Part shown: positions 1 to 9,090 of the stretch, piece after piece | How the letters are laid out: each line of letters starts with the position of its first letter | Position numbering within the stretch: the stretch's first letter is position 1 | Source: Mycolicibacterium porcinum | Lineage (GTDB): Bacteria > Actinomycetota > Actinomycetes > Mycobacteriales > Mycobacteriaceae | Direction: 5' to 3' | DNA: 58,700 nucleotides | Assembly (NCBI GenBank): GCA_002086835.1 | Contig: MVIG01000033.1 | Location: 1 to 58,700 of the forward strand | Translations under genes and position numbers: made by a program | Notes under the pieces: generated by a model | Told to the model about the DNA's origin: nothing | Databases searched by the model: none | What the model saw: the letters and a program-made list of their open reading frames with translations, nothing else

Positions 1-125
1 GCTACAACCTATTGCCATACCTGACCGGGCGCGGGGGGCCCCCCCCCCGCCGGCGGGCGCGGACGCGGGGGGGGGCACCTCGGCCGGCCGGCGCGCCCGG
101 CGGGGGCGCCGCCCCCGCCGCGGCG
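1..125. other. Low-quality contig edge (G/C homopolymers)
   Basis: Bases from about 25 to 120 are dominated by runs of G and C that neither match a lipoyl-domain coding sequence nor resemble the codon use of the rest of dlaT. The opposite end of the window degenerates the same way, which points to sequencing or assembly error rather than biology. Confidence 0.6.
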
Positions 126-1091
126 CAGGCCGCCGACGGCGACGGCTCGCCGTACGTCACCCCGCTGGTGCGAAAGTTGGCCGCGGAGAACGGCGTCGAC
201 CTCGCCACGGTGAAGGGCACCGGCGTCGGTGGCCGCGTCCGCAAGCAGGACGTGCTCGCGGCCGCCGAGGCCAAGAAAGCTCCTCCGGCCCCCGCAGCTC
301 CGGCAGCGCCTGCTGCCCCCGCGGCTGCCGCACCCGCCGCGGCCGCACCGGCGCCGGCCCTGGCTCACCTGCGCGGAACCACGCAGAAGGCCAACCGGAT
401 TCGCCAGATCACCGCGAAGAAGACGCGTGAATCGCTGCAGGCCACAGCCCAGCTGACGCAGACCCACGAGGTCGACATGACCAAGATCGTGGCGTTGCGG
501 GCCCGGGCCAAGGCGGACTTCGCCGAGCGCGAGGGCGTCAACCTCACGTACCTGCCGTTCATCGCGCGCGCCGTGATCGATGCGCTCAAGATCCACCCGA
601 ACGTCAACGCCAGCTACAACGAGGACACCAAGGAGATCACCTACTACGACGCCGAGCACCTGGGCTTCGCGGTCGACACCGAGCAGGGCCTGCTGTCGCC
701 GGTGATCCACAACGCCGGTGACCTATCGCTGGGCGGGCTGGCTCGCGCCATCTCCGACATCGCGGCCCGGGCCCGGTCGGGCAACCTCAAGCCAGACGAG
801 TTGTCCGGTGGGACGTTCACGATCACCAACATCGGCAGCCAGGGCGCGCTGTTCGACACCCCGATCCTGGTGCCGCCGCAGGCGGCCATGTTGGGCACGG
901 GCGCGATCGTCAAGCGGCCGCGGGTCATCTCGGATGCCTACGGCAACGAGTCGATCGGTGTGCGCTCGGTGTGCTACCTGCCGCTGACCTACGACCACCG
1001 ACTGATCGACGGCGCAGACGCCGGCCGGTTCGTGACCACCATCAAGCGCAGGCTCGAAGAAGGTGCCTTCGAGGCCGACCTCGGGCTGTAA
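3..1091 (+). CDS. dlaT: Dihydrolipoamide acyltransferase (E2), 3' part
   Basis: This is the C-terminal part of the E2 acyltransferase shared by mycobacterial pyruvate dehydrogenase and peroxynitrite reductase (Rv2215, DlaT/SucB). A peripheral subunit-binding domain ([19 protein letters not shown], near residue 46 counted from the ATG at 12) is followed by a long Ala/Pro linker. The acyltransferase domain ends with the active-site motif [15 protein letters not shown] around residue 327. The lipoyl domain and the true start lie outside the window. Roughly the first 120 bases are G/C homopolymers whose translation is not trustworthy. The lipB and lipA genes that follow make the lipoyl cofactor this protein carries. 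Confidence 0.9.
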   Translation, partial: YNLLPYLTGRGGPPPRRRARTRGGAPRPAGAPGGGAAPAAAQAADGDGSPYVTPLVRKLAAENGVDLATVKGTGVGGRVRKQDVLAAAEAKKAPPAPAAPAAPAAPAAAAPAAAAPAPALAHLRGTTQKANRIRQITAKKTRESLQATAQLTQTHEVDMTKIVALRARAKADFAEREGVNLTYLPFIARAVIDALKIHPNVNASYNEDTKEITYYDAEHLGFAVDTEQGLLSPVIHNAGDLSLGGLARAISDIAARARSGNLKPDELSGGTFTITNIGSQGALFDTPILVPPQAAMLGTGAIVKRPRVISDAYGNESIGVRSVCYLPLTYDHRLIDGADAGRFVTTIKRRLEEGAFEADLGL

Positions 1092-1116
1092 GAGCCGTTA
1101 GGAGGGGCTCCCCACT

Positions 1117-2025
1117 GTGGCGGATGCCGTCATCGCGATAGCGGGATCATCCGGTCTGATCGGTTCGGCGCTGGTGTCGACGCTGCGCGCCGCCGATCGC
1201 CGGGTGCTCCGGATCGTACGCAGGGCACCATCGAACGGCGACGAGCTGTTCTGGAACCCCGACACCGGGGAGTTCGACGCAGGCGCGCTGCAGGGCGTGG
1301 ACGCGGTGGTGAACCTCTGCGGCGTCGGCGTCGGTGACAAGCGGTGGTCCGGAGCCTTCAAACAGAGCCTGCGGGACAGCCGGATCGGGCCAACCGAGGT
1401 GCTGGCAGGCGCTGTGGCCGATGCCGGCGTGCCCGTGCTGATCAATGCCAGTGCCGTCGGCTATTACGGCGACACCAGGGACCGGGTGGCCGATGAGTCC
1501 GCACCCGAGGGTCAGGGTTTCCTGGCCGGGTTGTGCGCGGACTGGGAAGCGGCCACCGCCCCTGCCGTCGCGGCCGGGTCGCGGGTGGTGTTGTTGCGCA
1601 CCGGTCTGGTGATGGCCCCGTCGGGCGGCATGGTGAACCGGCTCAAGCCCCTGTTCTCACTGGGGCTGGGAGCCCGGCTCGGCAACGGCAGGCAGTACAT
1701 CCCGTGGATCAGCCTGGAGGACGAGGTCCGCGCGGTGCTGTTCGCGATGTCGAACGAAAGCCTCTCCGGCCCGGTCAATCTCACCGGACCGGCGCCGGTG
1801 ACCAACGCGGAGTTCACCGCGGCACTGGGGCGCGCCCTCAACCGGCCCACCCCGGTGATGGTCCCTGGATTCGCGCTGCGCGCCCTGCTGGGCGAGATCG
1901 CCGACGAAGGGCTGCTGGTGGGCCAGCGCGCCATCCCCGCGGCCCTGGAACGTGCCGGCTTCGACTTCCACCACAAGACCGTCGGCGAGGCGCTGGCCTA
2001 CGCCACCGCACCCAAAGACCTGTGA
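1117..2025 (+). CDS. TIGR01777-type epimerase / NAD-binding protein (Rv2216 type)
   Basis: The 302-residue protein starts with a Rossmann motif, [10 protein letters not shown], close to the N terminus. It belongs to the atypical SDR epimerase family (TIGR01777, with a DUF1731-like C-terminal part), whose substrate is generally unknown. The GTG start at 1117 is preceded by a good ribosome site (AGGAGGGG). The gene lies 25 bases after dlaT and immediately before lipB, the same order as Rv2215-Rv2216-Rv2217, so it is probably co-transcribed with the lipoylation genes. No lipoate-related role can be read from the sequence. Confidence 0.85.
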   Translation: MADAVIAIAGSSGLIGSALVSTLRAADRRVLRIVRRAPSNGDELFWNPDTGEFDAGALQGVDAVVNLCGVGVGDKRWSGAFKQSLRDSRIGPTEVLAGAVADAGVPVLINASAVGYYGDTRDRVADESAPEGQGFLAGLCADWEAATAPAVAAGSRVVLLRTGLVMAPSGGMVNRLKPLFSLGLGARLGNGRQYIPWISLEDEVRAVLFAMSNESLSGPVNLTGPAPVTNAEFTAALGRALNRPTPVMVPGFALRALLGEIADEGLLVGQRAIPAALERAGFDFHHKTVGEALAYATAPKDL

Positions 2026-2063
2026 GTGAGGACGCTGCGAAGCTGCGGCGTACCGTCGACGCT

Positions 2064-2741
2064 GTGACATCCATCCGCTCGGCCACCACTGCTCCCCTCG
2101 AGGTGCGACGCCTGGGCACACTCGATTACGCGGCCGCCTGGGACCTGCAGCGCGAGATCGCCGACGCCAGGGTGGCCGGCGGCCCGGACACCCTGCTGCT
2201 GCTCCAGCACCCCGCCGTCTACACCGCGGGCAAGCGCACCGAGCCGCACGAACGCCCGCTGGACGGCACGCCCGTCATCGACACGGACCGCGGCGGCAAG
2301 ATCACCTGGCACGGTCCCGGACAGCTGGTGGGCTACCCCATCATCGGCTTGGCCGAACCGCTGGATGTGGTGAATTTCGTTCGGCGCCTTGAACAAGCAC
2401 TCATCAGCGTGTGTGCGGATCTCGGTTTGGAGACGGGCCGGGTCGAGGGACGGTCCGGCGTGTGGGTTGCCGGCGACGGGCTGCGGCCGGCCCGCAAGGT
2501 CGGGGCGATCGGGATCCGGGTGTCCCGCGCGACGACGCTGCACGGGTTCGCGCTGAACTGTGACTGCGACCTGTCGGCGTTCTCATCGATCGTGCCGTGC
2601 GGGATCGCCGACGCCGGTGTGACGTCGCTGACCGCCGAACTCGGCCGCCGCATCACCGTCGAGGAAGTGACCGACCGGGTCGCCGCCACGGTGGCCGACG
2701 CGCTGGACGGCCGGCTGGAAGTGGCGCTGAACGTAGGATGA
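2064..2741 (+). CDS. lipB: Octanoyl-[ACP]:protein N-octanoyltransferase
   Basis: LipB transfers octanoate from octanoyl-ACP to lipoyl domains, the first step of lipoate synthesis. The protein has the signature [20 protein letters not shown], the active-site lysine in PARKVGAIG, and the catalytic cysteine in IVPCGI. The reading frame is open further upstream. I chose GTG 2064 because the encoded start VTSIRS matches the N terminus I remember for M. tuberculosis LipB. GTG 2022, which overlaps the upstream stop by four bases, is a real alternative. lipA follows after four bases. Confidence 0.92.
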   Translation: MTSIRSATTAPLEVRRLGTLDYAAAWDLQREIADARVAGGPDTLLLLQHPAVYTAGKRTEPHERPLDGTPVIDTDRGGKITWHGPGQLVGYPIIGLAEPLDVVNFVRRLEQALISVCADLGLETGRVEGRSGVWVAGDGLRPARKVGAIGIRVSRATTLHGFALNCDCDLSAFSSIVPCGIADAGVTSLTAELGRRITVEEVTDRVAATVADALDGRLEVALNVG

Positions 2742-2745
2742 ACTC

Positions 2746-3690
2746 GTGACTGTGGTGCCTGAAGGTCGGAAGCTCCTGCGTCTGGAAGTGCGCAACGCGC
2801 AGACGCCCATCGAACGCAAACCACCGTGGATCAAGACCCGGGCCAAGATGGGCCCGGAGTACACCGAGCTCAAGGGGCTGGTGCGCCGCGAAGGCCTGCA
2901 CACGGTGTGCGAGGAGGCGGGCTGCCCCAACATCTTCGAGTGCTGGGAGGACCGGGAAGCCACGTTCCTGATCGGCGGCGAGCAGTGCACCCGACGGTGC
3001 GACTTCTGCCAGATCGACACCGGCAAGCCTGCCGAGCTGGACCGCGACGAACCGCGCCGGGTCGCCGAGAGCGTGCAGGCGATGGGGCTGAAGTACTCGA
3101 CCGTGACCGGTGTGGCCCGCGACGACCTGCCCGACGGCGGCGCATGGCTGTACGCCGAGACGGTCCGCCAGATCCATGCGCTCAACCCGAACACCGGGGT
3201 GGAATTGCTGGCCCCGGACTTCAACGGGCACCCGGACCAGTTGGCCGAAGTGTTCGAGTCCCGCCCAGAAGTGTTCGCGCACAACGTCGAAACGGTGCCG
3301 CGCATCTTCAAGCGGATTCGCCCGGCGTTCCGCTATGACCGCAGCCTGGCCGTGATCACCGCCGCGCGCGACTTCGGTCTGGTCACCAAGTCCAACCTGA
3401 TCCTCGGGATGGGCGAGACCATCGACGAGGTGCACACCGCGCTGCGCGACCTGCACGACGCCGGCTGCGACATCGTCACCATCACCCAGTACCTGCGGCC
3501 GTCCCCGCGCCACCATCCGGTGGAGCGGTGGGTGCACCCTGACGAGTTCGTCGCGCTGTCGAGCTATGCCGAGGGCCTGGGATTCGCCGGCGTGCTGGCC
3601 GGTCCGCTGGTTCGTTCGTCCTACCGCGCGGGCAAGCTCTATGCGCAGGCCGCGCGGGTTCGGTTCGCCGAACGGCCCCCCGTATCCTGA
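2746..3690 (+). CDS. lipA: Lipoyl synthase (radical SAM)
   Basis: LipA inserts two sulfur atoms into protein-bound octanoyl groups. The 314-residue protein has both iron-sulfur signatures: the auxiliary cluster [12 protein letters not shown] and the radical-SAM CTRRCDFC (CX3CX2C). The conserved C-terminal RSSY segment is present as [10 protein letters not shown]. The start is a GTG four bases after the lipB stop, with AGGATG upstream. lipB and lipA form a translationally close pair next to dlaT, whose product they modify. Confidence 0.96.
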   Translation: MTVVPEGRKLLRLEVRNAQTPIERKPPWIKTRAKMGPEYTELKGLVRREGLHTVCEEAGCPNIFECWEDREATFLIGGEQCTRRCDFCQIDTGKPAELDRDEPRRVAESVQAMGLKYSTVTGVARDDLPDGGAWLYAETVRQIHALNPNTGVELLAPDFNGHPDQLAEVFESRPEVFAHNVETVPRIFKRIRPAFRYDRSLAVITAARDFGLVTKSNLILGMGETIDEVHTALRDLHDAGCDIVTITQYLRPSPRHHPVERWVHPDEFVALSSYAEGLGFAGVLAGPLVRSSYRAGKLYAQAARVRFAERPPVS

Positions 3691-3694
3691 TGTA

Positions 3695-4447
3695 ATGGCG
3701 AAAACCCGCAATGCCGCTGAGACCAAGGCGGCAAAGGCCGAGGCGAAGGCTGCCCGCAAGGCGGCCTCCAAGCAGCGGCGTAGTCAGCTGTGGCAGGCAT
3801 TCCAGATCCAGCGCAAAGAGGACAAACGCCTCCTGCCGTACATGATCGGCGCGTTCGTGCTGATCGTGGCTGCCGCGGTGGTCGCCGGCCTGCTCATCGG
3901 CGGGTTCACGATGTACACGCTCATTCCGTTGGGCATCGTGTTGGGCGCGCTGGTCGCCTTCATCATCTTCGGCCGGCGGGCGCAGAAGTCGGTGTACACC
4001 AAGGCCGAGGGCCAGACGGGTGCGGCGGCGTGGGCACTGGACAATCTGCGCGGCAAGTGGCGCGTCACCCCCGGCGTCGCGGCAACCGGTCATTTCGACG
4101 CGGTGCACCGCGTGATCGGCCGGCCCGGTGTGATCTTCGTCGGCGAGGGCTCGGCCAATCGGGTCAAGCCGCTGCTCGCCCAGGAGAAGAAGCGCACCGC
4201 ACGCCTGGTCGGCGAAATCCCGATCTACGACATCGTGGTCGGCAACAGCGACGGCGAGGTGCCGCTGTCCAAGCTGGAGCGGCACCTGAACAAGCTGCCG
4301 GCGAACATCACCGTCAAGCAGATGGACTCGATCGAGTCTCGGCTCGCCGCGCTCGGCACCAAGACCGGCCCGGCCGGGATGCCCAAGGGCCCGCTGCCCG
4401 CCGGTGCGAAGATGCGCGGGGTCCAGCGCCGCGTTCAGCGCAAGTAG
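3695..4447 (+). CDS. DUF4191 membrane protein (Rv2219 type)
   Basis: This 250-residue protein has a very basic, Ala/Lys-rich N terminus (about residues 1-35) and two adjacent transmembrane segments (about 48-70 and 75-97). A soluble C-terminal domain ends in a basic tail. It matches actinobacterial DUF4191 proteins, whose function is unknown. I start it at ATG 3695, four bases after lipA, rather than at the upstream extension that overlaps lipA. Its position directly after lipA is conserved in M. tuberculosis. Confidence 0.85.
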   Translation: MAKTRNAAETKAAKAEAKAARKAASKQRRSQLWQAFQIQRKEDKRLLPYMIGAFVLIVAAAVVAGLLIGGFTMYTLIPLGIVLGALVAFIIFGRRAQKSVYTKAEGQTGAAAWALDNLRGKWRVTPGVAATGHFDAVHRVIGRPGVIFVGEGSANRVKPLLAQEKKRTARLVGEIPIYDIVVGNSDGEVPLSKLERHLNKLPANITVKQMDSIESRLAALGTKTGPAGMPKGPLPAGAKMRGVQRRVQRK

Positions 4448-4453
4448 CGACGG

Positions 4454-4939
4454 CTAGCGCCGCACCACGGCGGTGAACGTCAGCCGGTCGTGCAGACCGC
4501 GTAGGTCGCTGTCGGAAACCAGCGGCGGGATCACCAGTGCGATCAAGACCACCCGCAGGAATGCCCGCACGATCCCGATCCGGTCGCGCCCGTCGGCCGG
4601 CACCACGGCCAGGCCCACGGCGAGCTGTCCCGGCGTGAACGAGAACAGCCGCACGGCGACGGTGCCCAGCACCATCCAGATCACCAGGACGGCCGTGGAG
4701 AGCATCGGCAGCGAAATGATCCCGAGGGCCATCACCAGACCCGCGAGCCCGTAGGCCACCAGCCAATCGATGCACAGCGCGCCGAGCCGCCGGCCCATCC
4801 GCGCCAGCGAGCCGGGCCCGGACTCGGGCAGACCGAGGCGCTCACCAGGGTATTTGCCCTGGCCGTCCTGGCCGTCCTCGCCATCGCCGGCGTCGAAAGG
4901 TCCGGGTCCGGACAGCCAAGTTCCCATCGTGCGCGCCAT
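4454..4939 (-). CDS. RDD-family membrane protein (Rv2219A type)
   Basis: The 161-residue protein opens with a Gly/Asp-rich soluble stretch and then the RDD-like entry MGRRLGALCIDWLVAYGL. At least two further hydrophobic segments follow, and the C terminus LRGLHDRLTFTAVVRR is typical of the family. RDD proteins are small multi-pass membrane proteins of mostly unknown role. It converges on the DUF4191 gene with a six-base gap, and its start region faces the glnA1 promoter. Confidence 0.8.
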   Translation of the reverse strand: MARTMGTWLSGPGPFDAGDGEDGQDGQGKYPGERLGLPESGPGSLARMGRRLGALCIDWLVAYGLAGLVMALGIISLPMLSTAVLVIWMVLGTVAVRLFSFTPGQLAVGLAVVPADGRDRIGIVRAFLRVVLIALVIPPLVSDSDLRGLHDRLTFTAVVRR

Positions 4940-5006
4940 ATGGCAAGAATAGGCGGAGCCGCTTCAGCGACGGTCAGTAGCTCACGTCACAAAGAACGGT
5001 CATCGC

Positions 5007-5044
5007 GTAACTTGCGCGCAACATATGGTTGACGACTGCGCAAC
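5007..5044 (+). promoter_or_regulatory. Putative GlnR operator of glnA1
   Basis: Four half-sites occur at exact 11-base spacing: GTAAC (5007-5011), GCAAC (5018-5022), TTGAC (5029-5033) and GCAAC (5040-5044), each separated by six bases. This is the geometry of the actinobacterial GlnR site (gTnAC-n6-GaAAC, repeated). It lies 51 bases upstream of the GTG of the glutamine synthetase gene. The match is visible in the sequence; GlnR control is inferred from what is known in Streptomyces and M. smegmatis. Confidence 0.75.
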
Positions 5045-5094
5045 ATCGTGTCCTTAGCGTCAACCCGCGGGTTACCAGTAAAGGAGAACACTCA

Positions 5095-6531
5095 GTGGCA
5101 GAAAAGACGTCCGACGACATCTTCAAGCTGATCAAGGACGAGAACGTCGAGTACGTCGACATTCGCTTCTGCGATCTGCCCGGCGTCGTCCAGCACTTCT
5201 CGATCCCGGCGTCGGCGTTCGACCAGAGCGTCTTCGAGGACGGTCTCGCGTTCGACGGTTCGTCGGTTCGCGGCTTCCAGTCGATCCACGAATCCGACAT
5301 GATGCTGCTGCCGGACCCCGAGACCGCGCGCATCGACCCGTTCCGCGCCGCCAAGACGCTGAACCTGAACTTCTTCGTGCACGATCCCTTCACCCGTGAG
5401 GCGTACTCCCGCGACCCGCGCAACGTGGCCCGCAAGGCGGAGAACTACCTGGCCAGCACCGGTATCGCCGATACCTGTTACTTCGGTGCCGAGGCCGAGT
5501 TCTACATCTTCGACTCGGTCTCGTTCGACTCCCGGATGAACGGCACCTTCTACGAGGTGGATTCCGAGTCCGCGTGGTGGAACACCGGCGAGCCCGCCGA
5601 GGCCGACGGCTCCCCCAACCTCGGTTACAAGGTTCGTCCCAAGGGTGGCTACTTCCCCGTCGCTCCGTACGACCACTACGTGGATCTGCGCGACGAGATG
5701 TCGACCAACCTGATCAACGCCGGGTTCACCCTCGAGCGCGGCCACCACGAGGTGGGCACCGCCGGGCAGGCCGAGATCAACTACAAGTTCAACACGCTGC
5801 TGCACGCGGCCGACGATGTGCTGCTGTTCAAGTACATCATCAAGAACACCGCGTGGCAGAACGGCAAGACCGTCACGTTCATGCCGAAGCCGCTGTTCGG
5901 TGACAACGGTTCGGGCATGCACGCCCACCAGTCGCTGTGGAAGGACGGCAAGCCGCTGTTCCACGACGAGTCCGGCTACGCGGGCCTGTCCGACATCGCC
6001 CGCCACTACATCGGCGGCATCCTGCACCACGCCCCGTCGCTGCTGGCGTTCACCAACCCGACGGTGAACTCCTACAAGCGTCTGGTGCCGGGCTACGAGG
6101 CCCCGATCAACCTGGTGTACAGCCAGCGCAACCGCTCGGCCTGTGTCCGTATCCCGATCACCGGCAACAACCCGAAGGCCAAGCGCCTCGAGTTCCGCTG
6201 CCCGGACAGCTCGGGTAACCCGTACCTGGCGTTCGCGGCCATGCTGATGGCCGGCATCGACGGCATCAAGAAGAAGATCGAGCCGCTGGCCCCGGTCGAC
6301 AAGGACCTCTACGAGCTGCCGCCGGACGAGGCCGCCAACATCCCGCAGGCCCCGACCTCGCTGGCCGCGGTGATCGACCGCCTCGAAGAGGATCACGAGT
6401 ACCTCACCGAGGGTGGCGTGTTCACCGAGGACCTGATCGAGACCTGGATCTCCTACAAGCGGGAGAACGAGATCATGCCGATCCAGATCCGTCCTCACCC
6501 GTACGAGTTCTCGCTCTACTACGACGTGTAA
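5095..6531 (+). CDS. glnA: Glutamine synthetase type I-beta
   Basis: This is the main ammonium-assimilating enzyme (GlnA1, Rv2220): glutamate + NH3 + ATP gives glutamine. The 478 residues are nearly identical to the mycobacterial enzyme I remember. They include the N-terminal loop [19 protein letters not shown], the ATP/metal motifs [10 protein letters not shown] and [12 protein letters not shown], and the adenylylation tyrosine in [10 protein letters not shown] (about Tyr406), the target of GlnE encoded downstream. I start at GTG 5095, preceded by AAAGGAGAA. The GlnR-type operator lies just upstream, and a long hairpin follows the stop codon. Confidence 0.97.
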   Translation: MAEKTSDDIFKLIKDENVEYVDIRFCDLPGVVQHFSIPASAFDQSVFEDGLAFDGSSVRGFQSIHESDMMLLPDPETARIDPFRAAKTLNLNFFVHDPFTREAYSRDPRNVARKAENYLASTGIADTCYFGAEAEFYIFDSVSFDSRMNGTFYEVDSESAWWNTGEPAEADGSPNLGYKVRPKGGYFPVAPYDHYVDLRDEMSTNLINAGFTLERGHHEVGTAGQAEINYKFNTLLHAADDVLLFKYIIKNTAWQNGKTVTFMPKPLFGDNGSGMHAHQSLWKDGKPLFHDESGYAGLSDIARHYIGGILHHAPSLLAFTNPTVNSYKRLVPGYEAPINLVYSQRNRSACVRIPITGNNPKAKRLEFRCPDSSGNPYLAFAAMLMAGIDGIKKKIEPLAPVDKDLYELPPDEAANIPQAPTSLAAVIDRLEEDHEYLTEGGVFTEDLIETWISYKRENEIMPIQIRPHPYEFSLYYDV

Positions 6532-6549
6532 CGCGACGTTTAACCAGTA

Positions 6550-6607
6550 CGAGCAGACGCCAACACCCCCAATTTCCCTGGATTTTGGGGGTGTTCGCGT
6601 CTGCTCG
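6550..6607. terminator. Long hairpin after glnA1
   Basis: The arms 6550-6559 and 6598-6607 are perfectly complementary (CGAGCAGACG). After a two-base mismatch they extend with a second perfect stem, 6562-6570 against 6587-6595 (AACACCCCC with GGGGGTGTT), closing a 16-base loop. No T-run follows, so it would be a tract-less terminator of the kind common in mycobacteria, or an mRNA 3'-end stabiliser for glnA1. Confidence 0.7.
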
Positions 6608-6630
6608 GCACCCCAAGCACAATGGACCGC

Positions 6631-7062
6631 ATGCGTGTTCTGGTGCAGCGGGTGACATCGGCCAGCGTTGCCGTCGACGGCGAAGTCGTCGGCGCGATCG
6701 AGCCGAACCCGCAGGGGCTGGTCGCCCTGGTCGGGGCGACCCATGACGACGACGCCGCCAAGGCCCGGCGGATGGCCGAAAAGCTGTGGCAGTTACGGAT
6801 TCTCGACGGTGAGAAGTCCGCGGCGGACGTTGCCGCACCGATCCTGGTGATCAGTCAGTTCACGCTGTACGCCAATACCGACAAGGGCAGGCGCCCGTCG
6901 TGGAACGCAGCGGCGCCGGGACCGGTCGCCGAACCGCTGGTGGACGAATTTGCCGGGGCACTCAGGAGTTTGGGCGCGGTTGTGGAAACAGGAGTTTTCG
7001 GGGCGCATATGCGGGTGGAACTGGTCAATGACGGCCCGGTGACGGTGTTGCTGGAGCTGTGA
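6631..7062 (+). CDS. dtd: D-aminoacyl-tRNA deacylase
   Basis: Dtd hydrolyses D-amino acids mischarged on tRNA. The 143-residue protein carries both family signatures: SQFTLYA in the middle and [11 protein letters not shown] at the C terminus (the GP motif). Start 6631 gives the canonical N terminus MRVLVQRV; an in-frame ATG nine bases upstream (6622) is also possible. In M. tuberculosis dtd (Rv1897c) is elsewhere, so its place between glnA1 and glnE is a local rearrangement. Confidence 0.93.
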   Translation: MRVLVQRVTSASVAVDGEVVGAIEPNPQGLVALVGATHDDDAAKARRMAEKLWQLRILDGEKSAADVAAPILVISQFTLYANTDKGRRPSWNAAAPGPVAEPLVDEFAGALRSLGAVVETGVFGAHMRVELVNDGPVTVLLEL

Positions 7063-7093
7063 GTTTTCTGCGGACGACGAGTATTGTCGGCAC

Positions 7094-7507
7094 ATGACGA
7101 CCAACTTGGACACTCGACTGAGCTCCCTTTCTCCTGCTGTCATCAGCTTGTTCCGCGTCGTGTTCGGTCTATTGTTCACCATCCATGGCGCGTCCAAACT
7201 CTTTGCCTGGCCGGTCGATTCGGGAAGCGGTGCTGTCCCGGTCGGCACCTGGCCGTACTGGTACGCCGGTGTTCTCGAGCTGGTTCTCGGCCTGCTCATC
7301 ATGGTGGGTCTGTTCACCCGGATCGCCGCGTTCATCGCCGCGGGCCAGATGGCCTTCGCCTACTTCACCGAGCACCAACCCAAGGGCCTGTGGCCGATCG
7401 AGAACGGCGGTGAACTCGCCGTGCTGTACTGCTTCGGGTTCCTGCTGCTGGCCGCCGTCGGTGGTGGCGCGTACGCGCTGGACGTGGCGCTCAGAAAGCG
7501 CACCTAG
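7094..7507 (+). CDS. DoxX-family membrane protein
   Basis: The 137-residue protein has four hydrophobic segments in the DoxX arrangement (about residues 15-35, 55-80, 83-100 and 108-132), with the typical entry LFRVVFGLLFTIHGASKLF. Proteins of this family are linked to quinone or thiol redox chemistry at the membrane, but the substrate here is not evident. The gene starts 31 bases after dtd. Its stop overlaps the stop of the convergent oxidoreductase gene by four bases. Confidence 0.85.
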   Translation: MTTNLDTRLSSLSPAVISLFRVVFGLLFTIHGASKLFAWPVDSGSGAVPVGTWPYWYAGVLELVLGLLIMVGLFTRIAAFIAAGQMAFAYFTEHQPKGLWPIENGGELAVLYCFGFLLLAAVGGGAYALDVALRKRT

Positions 7508-8361
7508 TCCAGCGCAAGGTCTTTGCGGAACCGCTTCAATCCGTCGATCTTCTCGGCCAGCGTGGCGTCGGGGCCGGAGTAGAACATCCACGGCATGGTG
7601 ATGATGCCCTGGATGCCTCCGGCCTCGGCGCGTGCGTAGTGCTCGGGCGTGAACGCGTCGGTGAGCGGTGTGATGACGGTGAAACCGTCCATCGTCAGCC
7701 CTTTTTCGGCGCGCAGGTCGCGCAGCCGGTCCACGCGCTGCAGGGCGGCCTCGGTGGAGATCAGGTCACCGATCCAGCCGTCGTGGCGCGCCGCGCGGCG
7801 CAGCGCGATGTCGGACAGCCCGCCGACATAGATCGGGATCCGCGGCGGCGTGGGCTCCATCTCCAGGCGAGGCGTCGAGTAGAACTCCCCGTCGAACTCG
7901 GTCCACCCGGGCTCCCACAGCTTCTTCATCAGTTCGAGCATCTCGTCGGTGCGCCTGCCGCGTCGCGCGAACTGCTGCCCCAGCAGCTCGAACTCCTCCT
8001 CGCACCAGCCGACGCCGATGCCGAGTTCCAGCCGCCCACCGGCCAGATAGGCCGCGGTGCCAATGGCTTTCGCGGCCGAGTACGGATCGCGCATCGCGGG
8101 CAGATAGACCGTGGTGACGAACTTGAGCCGGGTGGTGACCAGCGCCAGCGCACCGATCATCACCCAAGGGTCCGGCCAGTCGGTGAAGGCCTCCCAGCGC
8201 CGCTTGCCGTCCTTGGTGTAGGGATAGGGCGTCTTCAGCGTCTCCAGGTTCACCACATGATCCGGGATACCCATCCCGTCGTAGCCGAGATCGTCTGCGG
8301 CCCTGGCCACTTCGACGGCCTCCCGGGTATCCATGAAGGCCATGCTCACGTAGAACTTCAT
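7504..8361 (-). CDS. LLM-class F420-dependent oxidoreductase
   Basis: The 285-residue protein is a luciferase-like monooxygenase-fold enzyme of the F420-dependent kind abundant in mycobacteria. It shows LGYDGMGIPDHV near the N terminus, GGRLELGIGVGWCEEEFELLG in the middle (cofactor region) and IPIYVGG later. The substrate cannot be told. Its ATG overlaps the stop of the upstream thioesterase gene by four bases, indicating translational coupling and probably a shared substrate pathway. Confidence 0.85.
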   Translation of the reverse strand: MKFYVSMAFMDTREAVEVARAADDLGYDGMGIPDHVVNLETLKTPYPYTKDGKRRWEAFTDWPDPWVMIGALALVTTRLKFVTTVYLPAMRDPYSAAKAIGTAAYLAGGRLELGIGVGWCEEEFELLGQQFARRGRRTDEMLELMKKLWEPGWTEFDGEFYSTPRLEMEPTPPRIPIYVGGLSDIALRRAARHDGWIGDLISTEAALQRVDRLRDLRAEKGLTMDGFTVITPLTDAFTPEHYARAEAGGIQGIITMPWMFYSGPDATLAEKIDGLKRFRKDLALD

Positions 8362-8987
8362 CCGGCGTCCCGCGCCCAGGCCGGGGTGATGAAGACGCCT
8401 TCGGCCTCGACGGTGATCCCGTCGCCGTCGCTGATATGGCCCCGCGCAAAGGTTTTGACGCCTTCGGTCCGGTCGATGTAGGCCTCGGCGCGCAGCGGCC
8501 CCAGCGGCGTGCCGCGGTTGTACCGGCAGGTGATGGTCCCGGTGTAGCGCGGCTCGTTCAGTCCCCCGCTGGCCACCTCGCCGAGAATGTGGTCGAGCAC
8601 CAGCGCGCAGATGCCGCCGTGCACCCAGCCCAGCGGTCCCTCATAGGCCGCGCCCAGCACGAATTCACTCCAGCAGCTGCCGTCGTCGGCATGTTCGATC
8701 ACCAGCGGCGGGGCCAGCGCGTTGCGCAGTCCGACGACCGGGTTGGCCCACACCACCGGACGGTTCGTATCGGCATGCAGCAAGGCGTGCGGACCATCAC
8801 GCTGTTCGCGGCGCAGCGAGGCGGTGACGGCCTCGACGGCCGCGGTCGCCTCGGCGATGGTCTGCGGGTCCACCTGGGTGCGCACACCGGCGTCCACGAG
8901 CTCGCGCATCGCCCGGGCAAAGGGTTCGTAGAGCGCTTCGAGCCGATCGTGCTCGGCGGCGGAGATGACGTCGAACGTGTGCTTCAT
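8358..8987 (-). CDS. PaaI/hotdog-fold thioesterase
   Basis: The 209-residue protein has a helical N-terminal region and then a hotdog domain with GWVHGGICALVLDHILG, a PaaI-type acyl-CoA thioesterase signature, followed by TGTITCRYNRGTPLG. It probably hydrolyses an acyl-CoA; the acyl group is unknown. It is the first gene of a two-gene operon with the F420-type oxidoreductase. A palindromic promoter region lies directly upstream. Confidence 0.8.
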   Translation of the reverse strand: MKHTFDVISAAEHDRLEALYEPFARAMRELVDAGVRTQVDPQTIAEATAAVEAVTASLRREQRDGPHALLHADTNRPVVWANPVVGLRNALAPPLVIEHADDGSCWSEFVLGAAYEGPLGWVHGGICALVLDHILGEVASGGLNEPRYTGTITCRYNRGTPLGPLRAEAYIDRTEGVKTFARGHISDGDGITVEAEGVFITPAWARDAG

Positions 8988-8993
8988 CCGGAC

Positions 8994-9039
8994 TCCCAGT
9001 GAATTGGTTATACGCCCTTATTAACACCACCCACTGGGA
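8994..9039 (-). promoter_or_regulatory. Inverted-repeat promoter region of the thioesterase operon
   Basis: TCCCAGTG (8994-9001) and its exact complement CACTGGGA (9032-9039) flank an AT-richer stretch. On the minus strand that stretch contains TATAAC (9007-9012), a plausible -10 box about 20 bases from the ATG. The arrangement suggests an operator around a promoter; the regulator is not identifiable. Confidence 0.35.
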
Positions 9040-9048
9040 CGTCCTGCA

Positions 9049-9090
9049 CGCGGGGCACTACTCGCCGCGCGCGGGGCACTACTCGCCGCC
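9049..9090. repeat. 21-bp tandem duplication over the glnE stop codon
   Basis: The 20-base unit CGCGGGGCACTACTCGCCGC occurs at 9049-9068 and again at 9070-9089, period 21. The duplicated unit includes the glnE stop, so a second in-frame TAG lies seven codons after the first. Confidence 0.85.
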
